NCBI GenBank assembly: GCA_036897445.1
Contig: JAYMTL010000128.1
Span: 1-53,506 of the forward strand
DNA from: Pelargonium tetragonum
Taxonomy: Eukaryota; Streptophyta; Magnoliopsida; Geraniales; Geraniaceae
Reading direction: 5' to 3'
Length of the DNA stretch: 53,506 bases
A model generated the notes under the pieces. That model ran no database searches and had not been told where the DNA came from. It worked only from the letters and a program-made list of their open reading frames with translations. A program made the translations under genes and the position numbers. Of this stretch, positions 14,001 to 24,590 are shown piece after piece (position 1 is the first letter of the stretch; the number at the start of each line of letters is the position of its first letter).

Positions 14001-15192
14001 GGAATAAACAAGGTATACATTCATGTGTATAGTGTAAAACTACCAGGAGCTATTAATAGCAAGAGAAAGAATTAGACACAATATAACAATAAAAAGAGTA
14101 ACTATCTATAGCTTTTAACAAAGGTTTTGACTCTTTATGTGTTGATGACCTGCTTCAGTAAGAAGCTCTCTTAATTCAAGATTTTTTTAGGGAGGGTGCT
14201 TAGTTTCAACTTTCATTATACTACTAACAGCCTAGCTATTGAAAAGGGTCCTAGTACTTTTGACTTTTAGACTCCCGGAATCCTTTGAAAGGCTTAAAGC
14301 ATACCCCGTCAACGTCAACCTAGCTCCTTATAAAACAATACTTAGTTAGCAATTCATTTTATTCGTGGAACATTATGTTATCAAGTTTTATATTAAAGCG
14401 GGGCCCTTTTCTTTTTATCGCGATGTATAACCTAGTGCTGAGAAGCCTCATACATGCTCAATTCCTATAAAAAAGGAGGCCTCCAATTTGTAACCCCGTA
14501 AGCCCCTTTTGCTCTATATTCCAAGCGCAGTCAGCTAAAATTTTGTTCCATAAATCTTCTATTTAAGAGAGGTCTATCTTCTCAAGTGTGAGTTTCAATG
14601 GGGTGCCCCAGTATTCTCGGAAGAGTTGCTTTATATTCAAATTAATCTAAGAGGAAGATTATTAAAAGGGTTTTTAAAATACAGGAGGGGATTCTATCCG
14701 TAAGTCCAAATATAGGAGCACTTCTGAGACAAAGGCAATACTTTTACTACCCGCGTCTAGGTTGTTCCTAACTAGAGAGCCTCCCTCAAACTACTACGCA
14801 TACCTAAGTCCCAAAAACGGGCTCTTGATATATTGTCAATTATTCCTTAAAAACTCTTAGAAAAGTACCTTATCCATGCATTACTATTACCTACCCAAAA
14901 ATCCTTTGAACTCCTGCATAGGTACTACTCTCTTCTTAATCTTAAAAGCCAGAAACTTCGAAAATAATAGTGGAATACCCTATAACTTAAACTGAGAGCT
15001 AGGAAACACTTCTTAAAAAAACTAATAACAGGATTTTCAGGGATTAATAAAGTACCCTAGAAAAGCCCTTTTTCAATAAAACCTTTCAAGAAAATACTAA
15101 AATAAAAAGGAACTTAGACTAAAGCAAACAAGAATTTAAGAGTTCTTATAGTTTTATAGTATTGTATTTGTATTAGATTTTTGTATTGTTGT
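8077..15192. other. Long non-coding stretch with small hairpins
   Basis: No gene is recognised. Structures seen: CTTTCCTT/AAGGAAAG hairpin (10172-10190), a 9-bp tandem GTTCTATAT near 9795, GGGCCC at 10914-10919 and 14401-14406, 14-bp palindrome TTAAAAATTTTTAA (12808-12821), 12-bp palindrome TGCCTTAAGGCA (12945-12956), and an 11-bp stem with one bulged base at 13745-13780 (ACCTTACTTTT against AAAAGTA-g-AGGT). There is also overlapping AGGAATTCCT (13828-13837) and a 7-bp ATTCCTA/TAGGAAT hairpin (13832-13850). Confidence 0.55.
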
Positions 15193-15216
15193 TAAGGCAA
15201 GATTTATCTTGTCTTA
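15193..15216. repeat. 11-bp hairpin with a two-base nominal loop
   Basis: TAAGGCAAGAT (15193-15203) pairs with ATCTTGTCTTA (15206-15216) with one G-U pair. It follows a T-rich tract and no gene is adjacent. Imperfect stems of this size are expected a few times by chance in this window. Confidence 0.45.
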
Positions 15217-15727
15217 GTTGTGCTTATCGTTAGGGAGGAGTATGCCTTATAAGATAATAGACAAATCCTTCTACCCAACTGAAACGTAATGAAGGAGGGA
15301 AAGTCTTTATAGTAGTAGAATACCATATTACACCTTTAGAACCAACATCAAGTTCAACTTGACTTCATACTTTTAATCTTAAAAAAACTCCTTAGACTCA
15401 AATCTAGGAAAACCCGGAAATGCCACTTCATGGACCCTTAACTACTACCTTTCATAAACATACCCGGACTCGTTGAGCTTAAACCTTCTATTTATTACCA
15501 GGATCGAACACACTAGAAAGCGCTACTAAGTAGACAACCTCCTAGCTACACTCAAATAATAACAAAATGAAAGTATATAAAGAAGTACTTTTAGAAAAGA
15601 CTTAGAATAACCCGAAAGTTACTGTACTGTCTAGAATGCTTTTCTCTGCTGTTCAGCTACCTAATTAAGTAAGGTGGTGTGGGATTTAACCCTTTTGAAA
15701 TTGAATTTACTACTTTTAAATTGTTGA

Positions 15728-15759
15728 CTAAAACCTTTGAGACTTGAACTCTGTTTTAG
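15728..15759. repeat. Hairpin with a T-loop-like head; 17-mer shared with 36605-36621
   Basis: The outer stem CTAAAAC (15728-15734) pairs perfectly with GTTTTAG (15753-15759). An inner GAG/CTC stem closes a seven-base loop that reads TTCAAGT on the minus strand, a tRNA T-loop sequence. The 17 bases TTTGAGACTTGAACTCT (15736-15752) recur exactly at 36605-36621 without the outer stem. No D-arm or anticodon arm is visible on either strand, so I call it a T-arm-like hairpin rather than a tRNA. Confidence 0.5.
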
Positions 15760-17515
15760 AATTCTTATATATATTTGTACTTTATTCCGGAAACTAAATT
15801 CGTGCCTGTTAGGATAACCTTTAAGTTTGTACATTTAACTCATAAAGTTGGTTGGATTTCCCATATTTACCTACCTTATTTAATTACGGACCTTTTAGAA
15901 AAGTAAACTTTATACTACGCTTTTAGAATTCCTTCTTTTGTACTGGGGGATCCTAAAAAAAGCAGAACAGGACATGAAAGCAACTTTTGTTACCTTCCCT
16001 TTAAACTTCCTTACAAACCTAAAGAAACAGAAGACCATTAGAAGGATTTCCCTTATTAACTTGTTTACTTTGCTAGAGGCTAGAGATACTTACAGGGAAA
16101 GTCAATCTTTAATAAGAAAAGGAGAATTCCTCAAGTTCTATGTTCTTATCATACAAAGAGGTAAAACCTTGTAGTGCATAGATAAAATCCTTGTTACCGA
16201 CCAAAGCCTCGCGGAGGGAGTTTAAGGCTAGATAGTCTCTGTATAGTTAACCCCTTACACACAAACTACAGCAAAAGCAGACTTTAATTCAAATTGACTT
16301 TTCTTGAGTTTGAAATTTGGGGTCGGATCTTAACATCATATCGTATATTGAGTTCATGTACAAGAAATTTGCAATTAGTTGAATATTAAAAGAAGCATGT
16401 GTTATTTCCTAGTTATTACATTACCCCTCTTACCCTTAAAACCCTCCGTAAATAAAGTGAAAAGTACAGTAATTAAGTTAACACCACCCAGTTAAGACTC
16501 TATAGAATTCCTTTTAAGTTAAAATGTTAAAATGAAGATTGAATGCACGCATATGCTTAGGTTCAAATGGGCTCGTAGCTAGAGAGAGCTAAACTAAAGA
16601 ACCTTTTTCGGGGTTTAAAGATACCTTGTATTTATATTTACCAAACCTAGTTATACACGGGTGAGTGCCTATTTAAGAATCCACAACAACATATTAAGTC
16701 GCTTAGTCAGTACTTTTCTTAAAAGGGAATCCTTAATTTAGGTACAAACGCCATTTAATTAAGAATAAGTTGGAAACTCAATTGCAGGGCTTTTTACACT
16801 TCCGATCAATAAAAATTCCGCGCATTCTCTTTCTGAGTTGTATTTTTATTTAGAAACAGGCTTTGACTTTAGTTCATTTACTGGAAATCAGAAACGCATT
16901 ACCTTTCTTTTAACTTCCCTCAACACCTTTAACCAGAGTACAGAATACAAAGAATACATGAGTTCAAGTTGCATAAAACTACTTGCTGACTTGTTTCTTA
17001 CTCAATACAAACCTCGGGAACTGAGACGCCTATATCTATCCCTTATTTTATCTTTCCCTGCGACTCCCCAATTAAACTGGATCCAGGAACCTAAGAAAAA
17101 AGCTTTACTTAACTCATTACTTAATATACAATAATTGTACTTACCGCAAAAATTGAGAGTTTTCTATACTCCCAAATATCCTTATTATCTGAAATTAGAG
17201 GAATAGGCAATTACCTTAAAACTTCAGAATACCCTGTTTATTATTCATAATATCCTTCTTTTGAGCCTTTATTAGTATACTTATACTAGAACTTTGAAGA
17301 GTGGAGAGCCCTTTAGTTGAGCAAGATTAGGTTCCAGTTTGTCGTAGTAAAAAAAAGAACCATGAAGGACACCATTTCCAAAAAAGTAGAGGTACTCAAC
17401 TTCGAGATTTTCTTATTATAAAAGCCTCGGGAGGGGTTGAGATTGCATAAGGCCTGAACTATCTGGCATTAAAAAGTGTTAGTTACCCACCCAAAAGTCT
17501 TTTTTAAAAGCTTAA
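15760..17515. other. Non-coding stretch with one weak open frame
   Basis: Nothing is recognised. The frame 16769-17134 on the plus strand is stop-free for about 121 codons and its translation is not obviously biased, but it has no ATG near its start, no known motif and no homologue I recognise. A TAGGTTCAAATGGG segment near 16560 resembles a T-loop but has no paired stem. Confidence 0.5.
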
Positions 17516-17534
17516 GGGTTCTCCTAGAGAACCC
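17516..17534. repeat. GC-containing 8-bp hairpin
   Basis: GGGTTCTC (17516-17523) pairs perfectly with GAGAACCC (17527-17534) around a three-base loop CTA. No adjacent gene suggests a role. Confidence 0.5.
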
Positions 17535-20500
17535 CTGCCCCTTTAAATAGATAAAGTGTAAACTCAACAGGATTTAATTAAATAAGCTAGACTCAAACTC
17601 TTATATTATACATTAAATAAGTTTTTCGGTACAACGAGTTTTTACTCTTTTTAAGGTGGGTATAAGAAAGATCCTTAGTAGAGTAGCTCTTGTTATATGT
17701 AATAAAAAGGGGAGGTGCTTATATAGATTCAATAAACCTAGTTGAAAGCTTAACTTAAGAGGATGTTCAATTAGAAATTAGAATTGAGAAGGTAAAAGAA
17801 AATCTAGGTATTCCCCTCTTTCTTTTATCTAAGTGAAAGATTTTCTATCTAAGAACTAAGAATAGGGACTTGACTCACTTAGGATAGAACCCCATATATT
17901 TCTGGTTGAGTTACTTCTTTGCTTCAATACCTTTCAGATCCTCTTACTTACTTGCTTTACTCTTAGCTATCATACAATGATATAGCTGGCTTTTTTAGTC
18001 TTTATATTCCTGTAACTTCTTAACCAGAATACACTAGCTACAGGGGTTCTAATCGCTTCCTTGTTTGTTACTCTTACTAAGAATACCTTATCCCTCTTAT
18101 TTTGTTTGAAAGGGGCTTTGCTCGGGGTATAGCCTCAAAGATTTTTAATAAATAGCCCACTCTACCCTAGACGCAGGACCTTTCTAAAAAAGCTTTAGCC
18201 GAAACCGAAGTTACATTATATCCTACTAAATGAGACCCTTTAGGCAAATACCTTAGAAATGCTAAAGAATAAGGGAATACCTTTATATATTTATTAGTTC
18301 TATCTGGAAACTCTTTAGAGCTACGCAGCTGCCCTCGAAATTCAGAAATAAAGGGTACTGTTATCTATATTTACATGAAAAGAAAATGTTGTTGTAGGTT
18401 TTAGTGCAAGGTTAACGATACTAAGACTATCCTGACTTAACCTTCTTCGGTACCCTTCGGAAGAGTAAACCCTCTATAGCAGTAATTCCGAAAAGGGATA
18501 TCCCTTAATTACTCTAAAAAGTTTTATCGCGCTGTCCCTCTTGCTTCTATGAACTGGGTTCTAAAAAGATGCATATGATATAAGTTGTCCTGGAAAGGAT
18601 ATTGAACAAGTAGAATATTTGATTGTGGTAAAAAAAACCTCGCAAGCCCCAAGTAAGCCAGAAAGCTAGACCTAGAATATGCAATACCAAAGAACTTTTT
18701 AACATTTTTGTATTTAGGAGCGGGCAACAATAGGCTTTGAATAGATGGCAGACTTTAGCTTTACTATCGAAATCCATTACTTTAGCTTCAGTTACTTTAT
18801 ACTCCCCGAGGCCCTTACAATGAAAAAGCACAAGTACAGGTAGTTATATCTCTAAAAGGGAGGTTTCTAGCTTTTTTCCTCAGTTCTGAAACTAGGGACT
18901 TTATAGGGGTTATGGTAAGACTAAAACAGGCTAAGAATTACTAAATACTGCTTTTATCATTTTAAGAGACACAATGTCGATAAATGATATTCTAGATAAT
19001 AAAGAGAGTAGTTACGCTAGCTAAAAGACAACTTTTACTGATTTTGGCAGAAACCTACTTACCTAAATACAGAGAAACTAAAAACCGCTTAACTAAAAGG
19101 ACATAAGTAAAAAGTGAATCCTTAATAACTTTTCACCTGTTGAAAACCTGAGTTATGCCCCTTTATTCACAGCATAAAACTATATTACCAGTCCTCTGCA
19201 AAGTCTCTTGCTAGCTCGTAGTATAAAATTCTCTTTTGGTAGGACCCTCGTGACATAGATTGTATCGAATAAAAGTCAGAGAGAAAAAGGGGGTTTAACA
19301 TTTCGAATCTTAAGAACTTTTTAGTATAATGAATAGTCAATACAAAACAGGAATTCAACTTATGGAACTTACCCCTTAACTGGCAAGGATTCCTGTGAGA
19401 ATTTTGAAAATAGATTCGGTCTTAAGGTTCCGTCCAACTAGTATTTTGTAGATAGAAGCGGGAGTCTAGATAGGTCTTCTGACTTCATATTTTCTTAATA
19501 TTGAGAATAACTCCTTAACAAAGTTTGGTATATTGCTTACATTGAGTAATTTGTTAGAAGTTCTATCTATTTTTTTTCTGCAACCGCAAGGCTCTAAAAC
19601 TAGCTTAGATAAAAATTATTCCACCTAATTATATATCACAATCACAAAGCTTTTCTAAATCTAAAGGCCCGAGCTGTATAATTTTTTACTTTCTTTACAA
19701 CTATCTTTCCGTTGAAGAATTCCTTGAAACCGAAAATTCTATAATTACATACGGATTTTTTATACTCCTTTTTCTATTTTACTAGCTTCTACTTTTTCCA
19801 GTTACTTACATTTATTTAGATCTTTGCATATTGGATACCAGATGTCGAAAAAAAATGAAATTTTCTTGGACTTTTCTCTCTTCCATTTCAAAAGGGTAAC
19901 GCCTTGAGATCTAGTGAACTTTGAAACTAGGTATTCCGTCCGACGATTAAAAATAGAAAGAACCTAAAAGCAATTTTCTTTGATTAGGTCGTATGAGATG
20001 AGAGGACTTGTAACTATAATATAGCTACTAAAATGAGTCAAATCTACCAAAGAGAGTCCCTTCGCCTTGTACTTATCCGTGTATAATCGAAGACTTAAGG
20101 AGTAAAATAACTATATGGTAAAAAACTAAAATTAAGAGAGCTCTTATAATCTTATAAAGGCCCCCCGTTGTCAATAGCGCGGGATCCTATAAGAACTCAA
20201 TTAGAAAGAAAAATATGACAAATGGCCAAAGCCTTCTATTTACTGGACTGGATTCCAAAAAGTACCCCGTAATGTCAGATTGCTAAAATCTGGAAATATG
20301 GGCCTGAAGAGATAACATATAAACTTTATTCTATTGTTTAACTAAAACTTTTGCCTTCTGCCCTAATTAACCCACGGGGGCTTAAAAAGGGGCAATCTTT
20401 ATAAAAATTCTCACGTTTAGTGGGCCTTTTAGGTCCGGAGTAAGGTGTTTTTTGTACATTTAAGACTTTTTAGGACACTTTTAAATCCCTGTTTTAAAGA

Positions 20501-21319
20501 AAACTAGCAGAGCGGAAGCTCTTGATAAGGAATAATAGCAGGAAATCAAAAGTGATGGTATATTGCTTTCTTGTTTTTACGAAATCCGGATATGAAATTA
20601 GTAAGCGTATACCCCTTGCCAAGTAAGGTATAACCAATGCTTGACCAACAGTTAGCCATAGTCAAGAATTTGGGTTATTAGTTTGACTTTTGAGTTAAAA
20701 ACCTAGAATCCTTTTACCACAACCGACGGAATCTCTAATTAGAAAACCAGGGCAATATCTGGTGAGAGAAATTGGGCCGCTCTTTCAAGATCGGGGAATT
20801 TCTAGCATACAAGTCAAATCCTATATATATATCAGAGCTTGGACTTTTGAGAATTCTTTATTTGAACTTTAGTATTAGGGCAGGTTTTAAAATTGAAATT
20901 CTTTATGCTATACAATTACATAATTAAAAGGCTTTGCTCAAATAGGGAACCCCGTTTTAGTTAGGAAACTAAGCCCTTTTGCTTCACACAGGGTTTCCTG
21001 AGTTATTGCTTGTGCTCGGGTTAGGTATTAGGAGATGCCCGGTGGAAATGATACGATAACAAAAAGGGGGCGCCCAAAAGGGCCCGTTCGAAGCCTTTCT
21101 TAAAGCGTAACGTGTATATACCTCGCAAAAAGGAGTAAGAGATAACTTAAAAACGAACTGAATGCTTATAAGGGCTCAATACCCAGCTCCGGTGTTCTTT
21201 ACCTTGTTATTTACTAAGATTGTAGTAGCTCACAGCTAGTACCCATAAGAAAAATGAGAGTTATAGCTCATCAGAAAGCGGGTATAGCTAAGAAAACTAA
21301 GAAAGGTCATTTTGAGGGC
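17535..21319. other. Non-coding stretch, nothing recognised
   Basis: AT-rich with stops in all frames. It holds a palindromic cluster GGGCGCCC (21068-21075) and GGGCCC (21080-21085). No tRNA box or gene is visible. Confidence 0.55.
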
Positions 21320-21401
21320 TGTTTTCACAGGACTTGAACCTTGTACCGACGATACCCATTGAAAAAGCTTCTACACCCAGCTTTAGCTACATGTAAATTC
21401 A
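21320..21401 (-). pseudogene. tRNA-like fossil, possibly trnP(UGG)-derived
   Basis: Read on the minus strand, a D-arm-like segment TGTAGCTAAAGCTGGGT is followed by TGGGTA and a T-arm with loop TTCAAGT. The order and spacing resemble proline tRNA, which has TGTAGCGCAG, a TTTTGGGTAC anticodon region and a GGTTC..TCCTGT T-arm. The T-stem pairs fully only with one bulge, the acceptor strands do not pair, and the anticodon stem is broken. Total length is slightly over that of a normal tRNA. I regard it as a decayed tRNA; the proline assignment is tentative. Confidence 0.3.
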
Positions 21402-21647
21402 ATAAAAAGCCCGTATTCCTTATATAAAATTCAATTTGACATTTTTCAGTAAGCTAGAGAAAGGAAATTGCCAAATTTTGGTGAGTCTAATCATTACTCA
21501 TTTCTACCAACAAGGTAATGTAATTAAATTAAAGCTTCTCGAAAAAGTAATGTATATAACTATAAACAATTAGCAGCATTATAGAAAATCCTGTGTTTGA
21601 AATCAAGTTTAGTAAAAAATCCTCAATTGTTGCATTAGCAATATCCG

Positions 21648-21688
21648 TAGACTTTTTAGAGTCTAAAATTGTCATCGCTTCGACAATT
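21648..21688. repeat. Two adjacent hairpins (double stem-loop)
   Basis: TAGACT/AGTCTA (21648-21653 and 21660-21665, loop TTTTAG) is followed one base later by AATTGTC/GACAATT (21667-21673 and 21682-21688, loop ATCGCTTC). Double stem-loops are known at the 3' ends of some plant mitochondrial mRNAs. Here no coding sequence ends nearby, so the function is unknown. Confidence 0.45.
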
Positions 21689-24172
21689 CCTAGTAAAATA
21701 GAGTTTTCATTTCCTTAGTATAGAAATACAAAATTATACCTATTAAAATGGCTTATTATAGTACTAAATATTAGGACAACTCTTAACCTTAAATTACGAA
21801 AAGTAAGTGAGATTTATCTAAAGCCTTTTTCTCAGTCAATTTCTAAATCACAGTATATTTTTACACTGCCTGGTTAGTAAACCTCGACCCCTCCAATAAA
21901 GTTATAAGCTTCTTTTTAAAGTCTCGCCTTTTATGATATTAGTAAAAACGTAAATCCTAAGGAAATTCCCTTAAACATACCAAGAAGCAGAATTTATTTA
22001 CAGCGTTTAAAGGTACAGGTAGCAGAATCCCGGGGCAACCCGTAATTTGTTTTTAAAATGAAGAATAGAAATCTCCTGTCTATAACCAAAAAGCCTCTTA
22101 AGGATAATAAGGAAAAACTAGCTCTTATATAGAACTTTTCACATTGCTATTAAATCCTGTTATATCTTTATCTCGTTCACAATATTGAAATATTGATAGC
22201 TACTCTGGATCTAATTCATGTGTTACAGGTTAATCCGTGTAAGCTAAAGCAGGAACAGGGAATTTAAGAAAAACTTATAATGATAAGGTTAACGCTTAAT
22301 CTACAGTCTAAAACTATCTAAGAATAATAGAAGTTTACACTGTAACCCACTTTTGAGTTGAGGTAGGGGCTGCGGAGAGTTTAAGCCTGTTTGAATTTCC
22401 AGGTTTGCTTGTCAAATTTTTTTATACGAACTTCTTTTTAATAAAAAACACATAAGAGGCTTCCTTAGGTCCAAAGCTTTTCGTGCTACAAGTTTTAACA
22501 TCTAGCTAAGGATTTCCCAGCTAATGACATTGCTTTAAGAATTTCTAAAGGTTGGTATTATAAAACCGAATGGAATAAAAAAGCTAAAGCATTATATCGG
22601 TACAATAGAAAACCGAAAGGCCCCTAGAAAATAAGAAAAGAAAATGGATTTTAATCTAGTAAATTCATATTATCTTAAAAGTTCAAAAGAAGTATCCTTA
22701 GTATACTTTAGATTGTCGGGATTACCAACCCCTTTTACATCGAAGCTAAGCCTAGTTCAATTTCGAGTGACTACCGCACACTTCCTTTAGATAGAATGCC
22801 ACCCTACACCTAAACTTTGATTTTTTTATACAGACTCTGAAAGCAGTTGCTGTCTCTGATACCCCTAATCCCTAATAAAGTGCTTTTTTGCATGGCATAT
22901 AACAAATTACGAAAATACCCTAAAATCAACCTTTTTAATCAATACAGCTTAAGCAAAATAGCATGAAATCCTTTAATAGGAGCAAATATTAATAGAGTTA
23001 AAGGTTTCCCGTACCTACGAAGAAGTCTCACTTGGACAATAGCTCAGACTCTCCCTCTCTGCCAACACAAGGTATGCCGCGTGCCTAACGAAGGGGTCTT
23101 ATATATCTCTTTTTGTATAATAGCCCCGAATTTTTTAGGTAGATTTTCACTAGGGAGCCCCCTATACTATATTACTAAGTTACCACTAATATCAGGAAAG
23201 GTTAAAGTTCCGGGTTAGCATATATAGAATTTCCCACGGTTGAGTGGCATTGGGGCGATTTGTAGTTTTACCAAAAAATAAGATACCTTAGGTTCAATTT
23301 AGTATTAAAAGGGGTTTTCTTCGTCTCGCGGGAATCTTGCTGTAGACATAGCCTTACCGAGCGCTTTGTATTTTATAAATGACTCTGAAAACTCACTTCG
23401 AATTTCGGGGCTAAATATTCTAAAGATAAGAGGATTAAAAGATAGCCTTTTCTATTTTGAAGGTGAAGTCCTTGATCGCTGAAAAGATAATATGAATGGG
23501 ATACTAAATATAGGTTCATTCTTGGGTATGCAGCTTATGGTAGCTCTTTTTGGAGAGAATCTTTTAGTAATCCGGTCGGGTTATGCTTAAAAAGGGCCTA
23601 ATCATAACATAAAAAGATGCTTGCAAGTTAATGTAAAGAAAAACGAAAGTACTACACAAAGATAGATAATCAAAGGAACTTTACGGGTTTAAAGAAGTAA
23701 AAACAAGTACTATTTAAAGGTATCACTGGGTTATTTCAAACTAAAATGGAGTAAATCCTTAAATTTTTTATGTCAAAGGGGCTTTCAGACCTAGTTAAGG
23801 GGTTCCTTTTCTTTAATTGTTTAAGGAGACTGGCGGATCGATCTCCCCCCATTTCATTTAGATTCTTTAACTTTTGGTGTATAGCACGCTGTTGGATGAA
23901 ACAGGATCCTTATATAGTAAATTACTAAGGTCTAAGGCGGGGGCTCAGGATTTTTTGTAAGTATAACTAGAATTTCGAGGTTCCTATATTTTGCTTTATT
24001 TAGCGGGTTTTTATAGCACAATATATTTCAATTGCGTGCCGAGTAAGGGGAATTCCGGTTACTTTGTATTTACCGAATAGTAAGGATATTTTCTTCTAAG
24101 CAAACTAAGATTCCTAAAAAATAGAATTTTATTTAACTTGTTTGGGATTACCTCAGCAAGTTTTTTCCTTTT
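21689..24172. other. Non-coding stretch, nothing recognised
   Basis: Stops occur throughout all frames. The only structure noted is a short AT palindrome CAATATTGAAATATTG near 22180. No gene or tRNA is visible. Confidence 0.55.
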
Positions 24173-24186
24173 AGGTATATACCTAT
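24173..24186. repeat. 14-bp perfect palindrome
   Basis: TAGGTATATACCTA is fully self-complementary. It lies 258 bases from the larger 28-bp palindrome. Confidence 0.6.
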
Positions 24187-24444
24187 TTTGACTTTTTAGC
24201 TTGTATTTAAGAGGGGCCTTTTAGAAAGCCAAGATTTCTCTATTTATATAATTTCACTATTTACTCGAGACTTTTTAGCGATGCTAGCACTTTTACTTAA
24301 AGTCCTAGAATCTTTATTCTGCTACTCACAAAAAAGTAAAGAAAAATTCTGCAAAATGTAGTTTTGTTCTAGTTAAAATCAGAAGTGTGGGTAATTCCTT
24401 TTTTTACGTTTATATGTAAAGGGGCTTCCGAATTTATTGAGGGC
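24187..24444. other. Non-coding spacer, nothing recognised
   Basis: AT-rich spacer between the 14-bp and 28-bp palindromes, with no gene or structure seen. Confidence 0.5.
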
Positions 24445-24472
24445 AGTTAAATAAAGTATACTTTATTTAACT
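24445..24472. repeat. 28-bp perfect palindrome 3' of the trnM-like fossil
   Basis: The left arm AGTTAAATAAAGTA (24445-24458) is followed immediately by its exact reverse complement (24459-24472). A 28-bp perfect palindrome is very unlikely by chance here (my rough estimate is below one in a thousand for the window). It begins about ten bases beyond the 3' end of the minus-strand trnM fossil at 24482-24552. A related 12-bp palindrome CTTTATATAAAG lies on the other side at 24579-24590. In RNA it would form a 10-12 bp AT stem; in DNA it is a potential cruciform. Confidence 0.85.
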
Positions 24473-24481
24473 TAAAAAATT

Positions 24482-24552
24482 CATATCTATTCGACTTGAA
24501 CCAACTTTGTCTTATGAAAGTAACATTCTAACCGCTAAGTTATTTAAGCAGA
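24482..24552 (-). pseudogene. trnM(CAU): Degenerate elongator trnM(CAU)
   Basis: On the minus strand, AACTTAGCGGTTAGAATGTT followed by ACTTTCATAAGAC and TTGGTTCAAGTCGAATAG matches the D-loop, CAU anticodon loop and T-arm of plant/plastid-type elongator methionine tRNA, in order. The fossil has lost about four bases between the anticodon stem and the T-stem. It also has unpaired acceptor strands, mispaired D-, anticodon- and T-stems and a changed T-stem base. Several anticodon-stem mismatches are A-C pairs, which C-to-U editing could mend in principle, but the acceptor and T-stem defects could not be. I therefore call it a pseudogene. The 28-bp palindrome sits just beyond its 3' end. Confidence 0.65.
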
Positions 24553-24590
24553 ATCCTGTGAAGGAAACTAGAGAATATACTTTATATAAA

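Noticed and set aside
16555-16640. Possible plus-strand tRNA around GGGCTCGTAGCTAGAGAGAGC
   Set aside because: The D-arm-like start has no matching acceptor 3' strand or anticodon stem.
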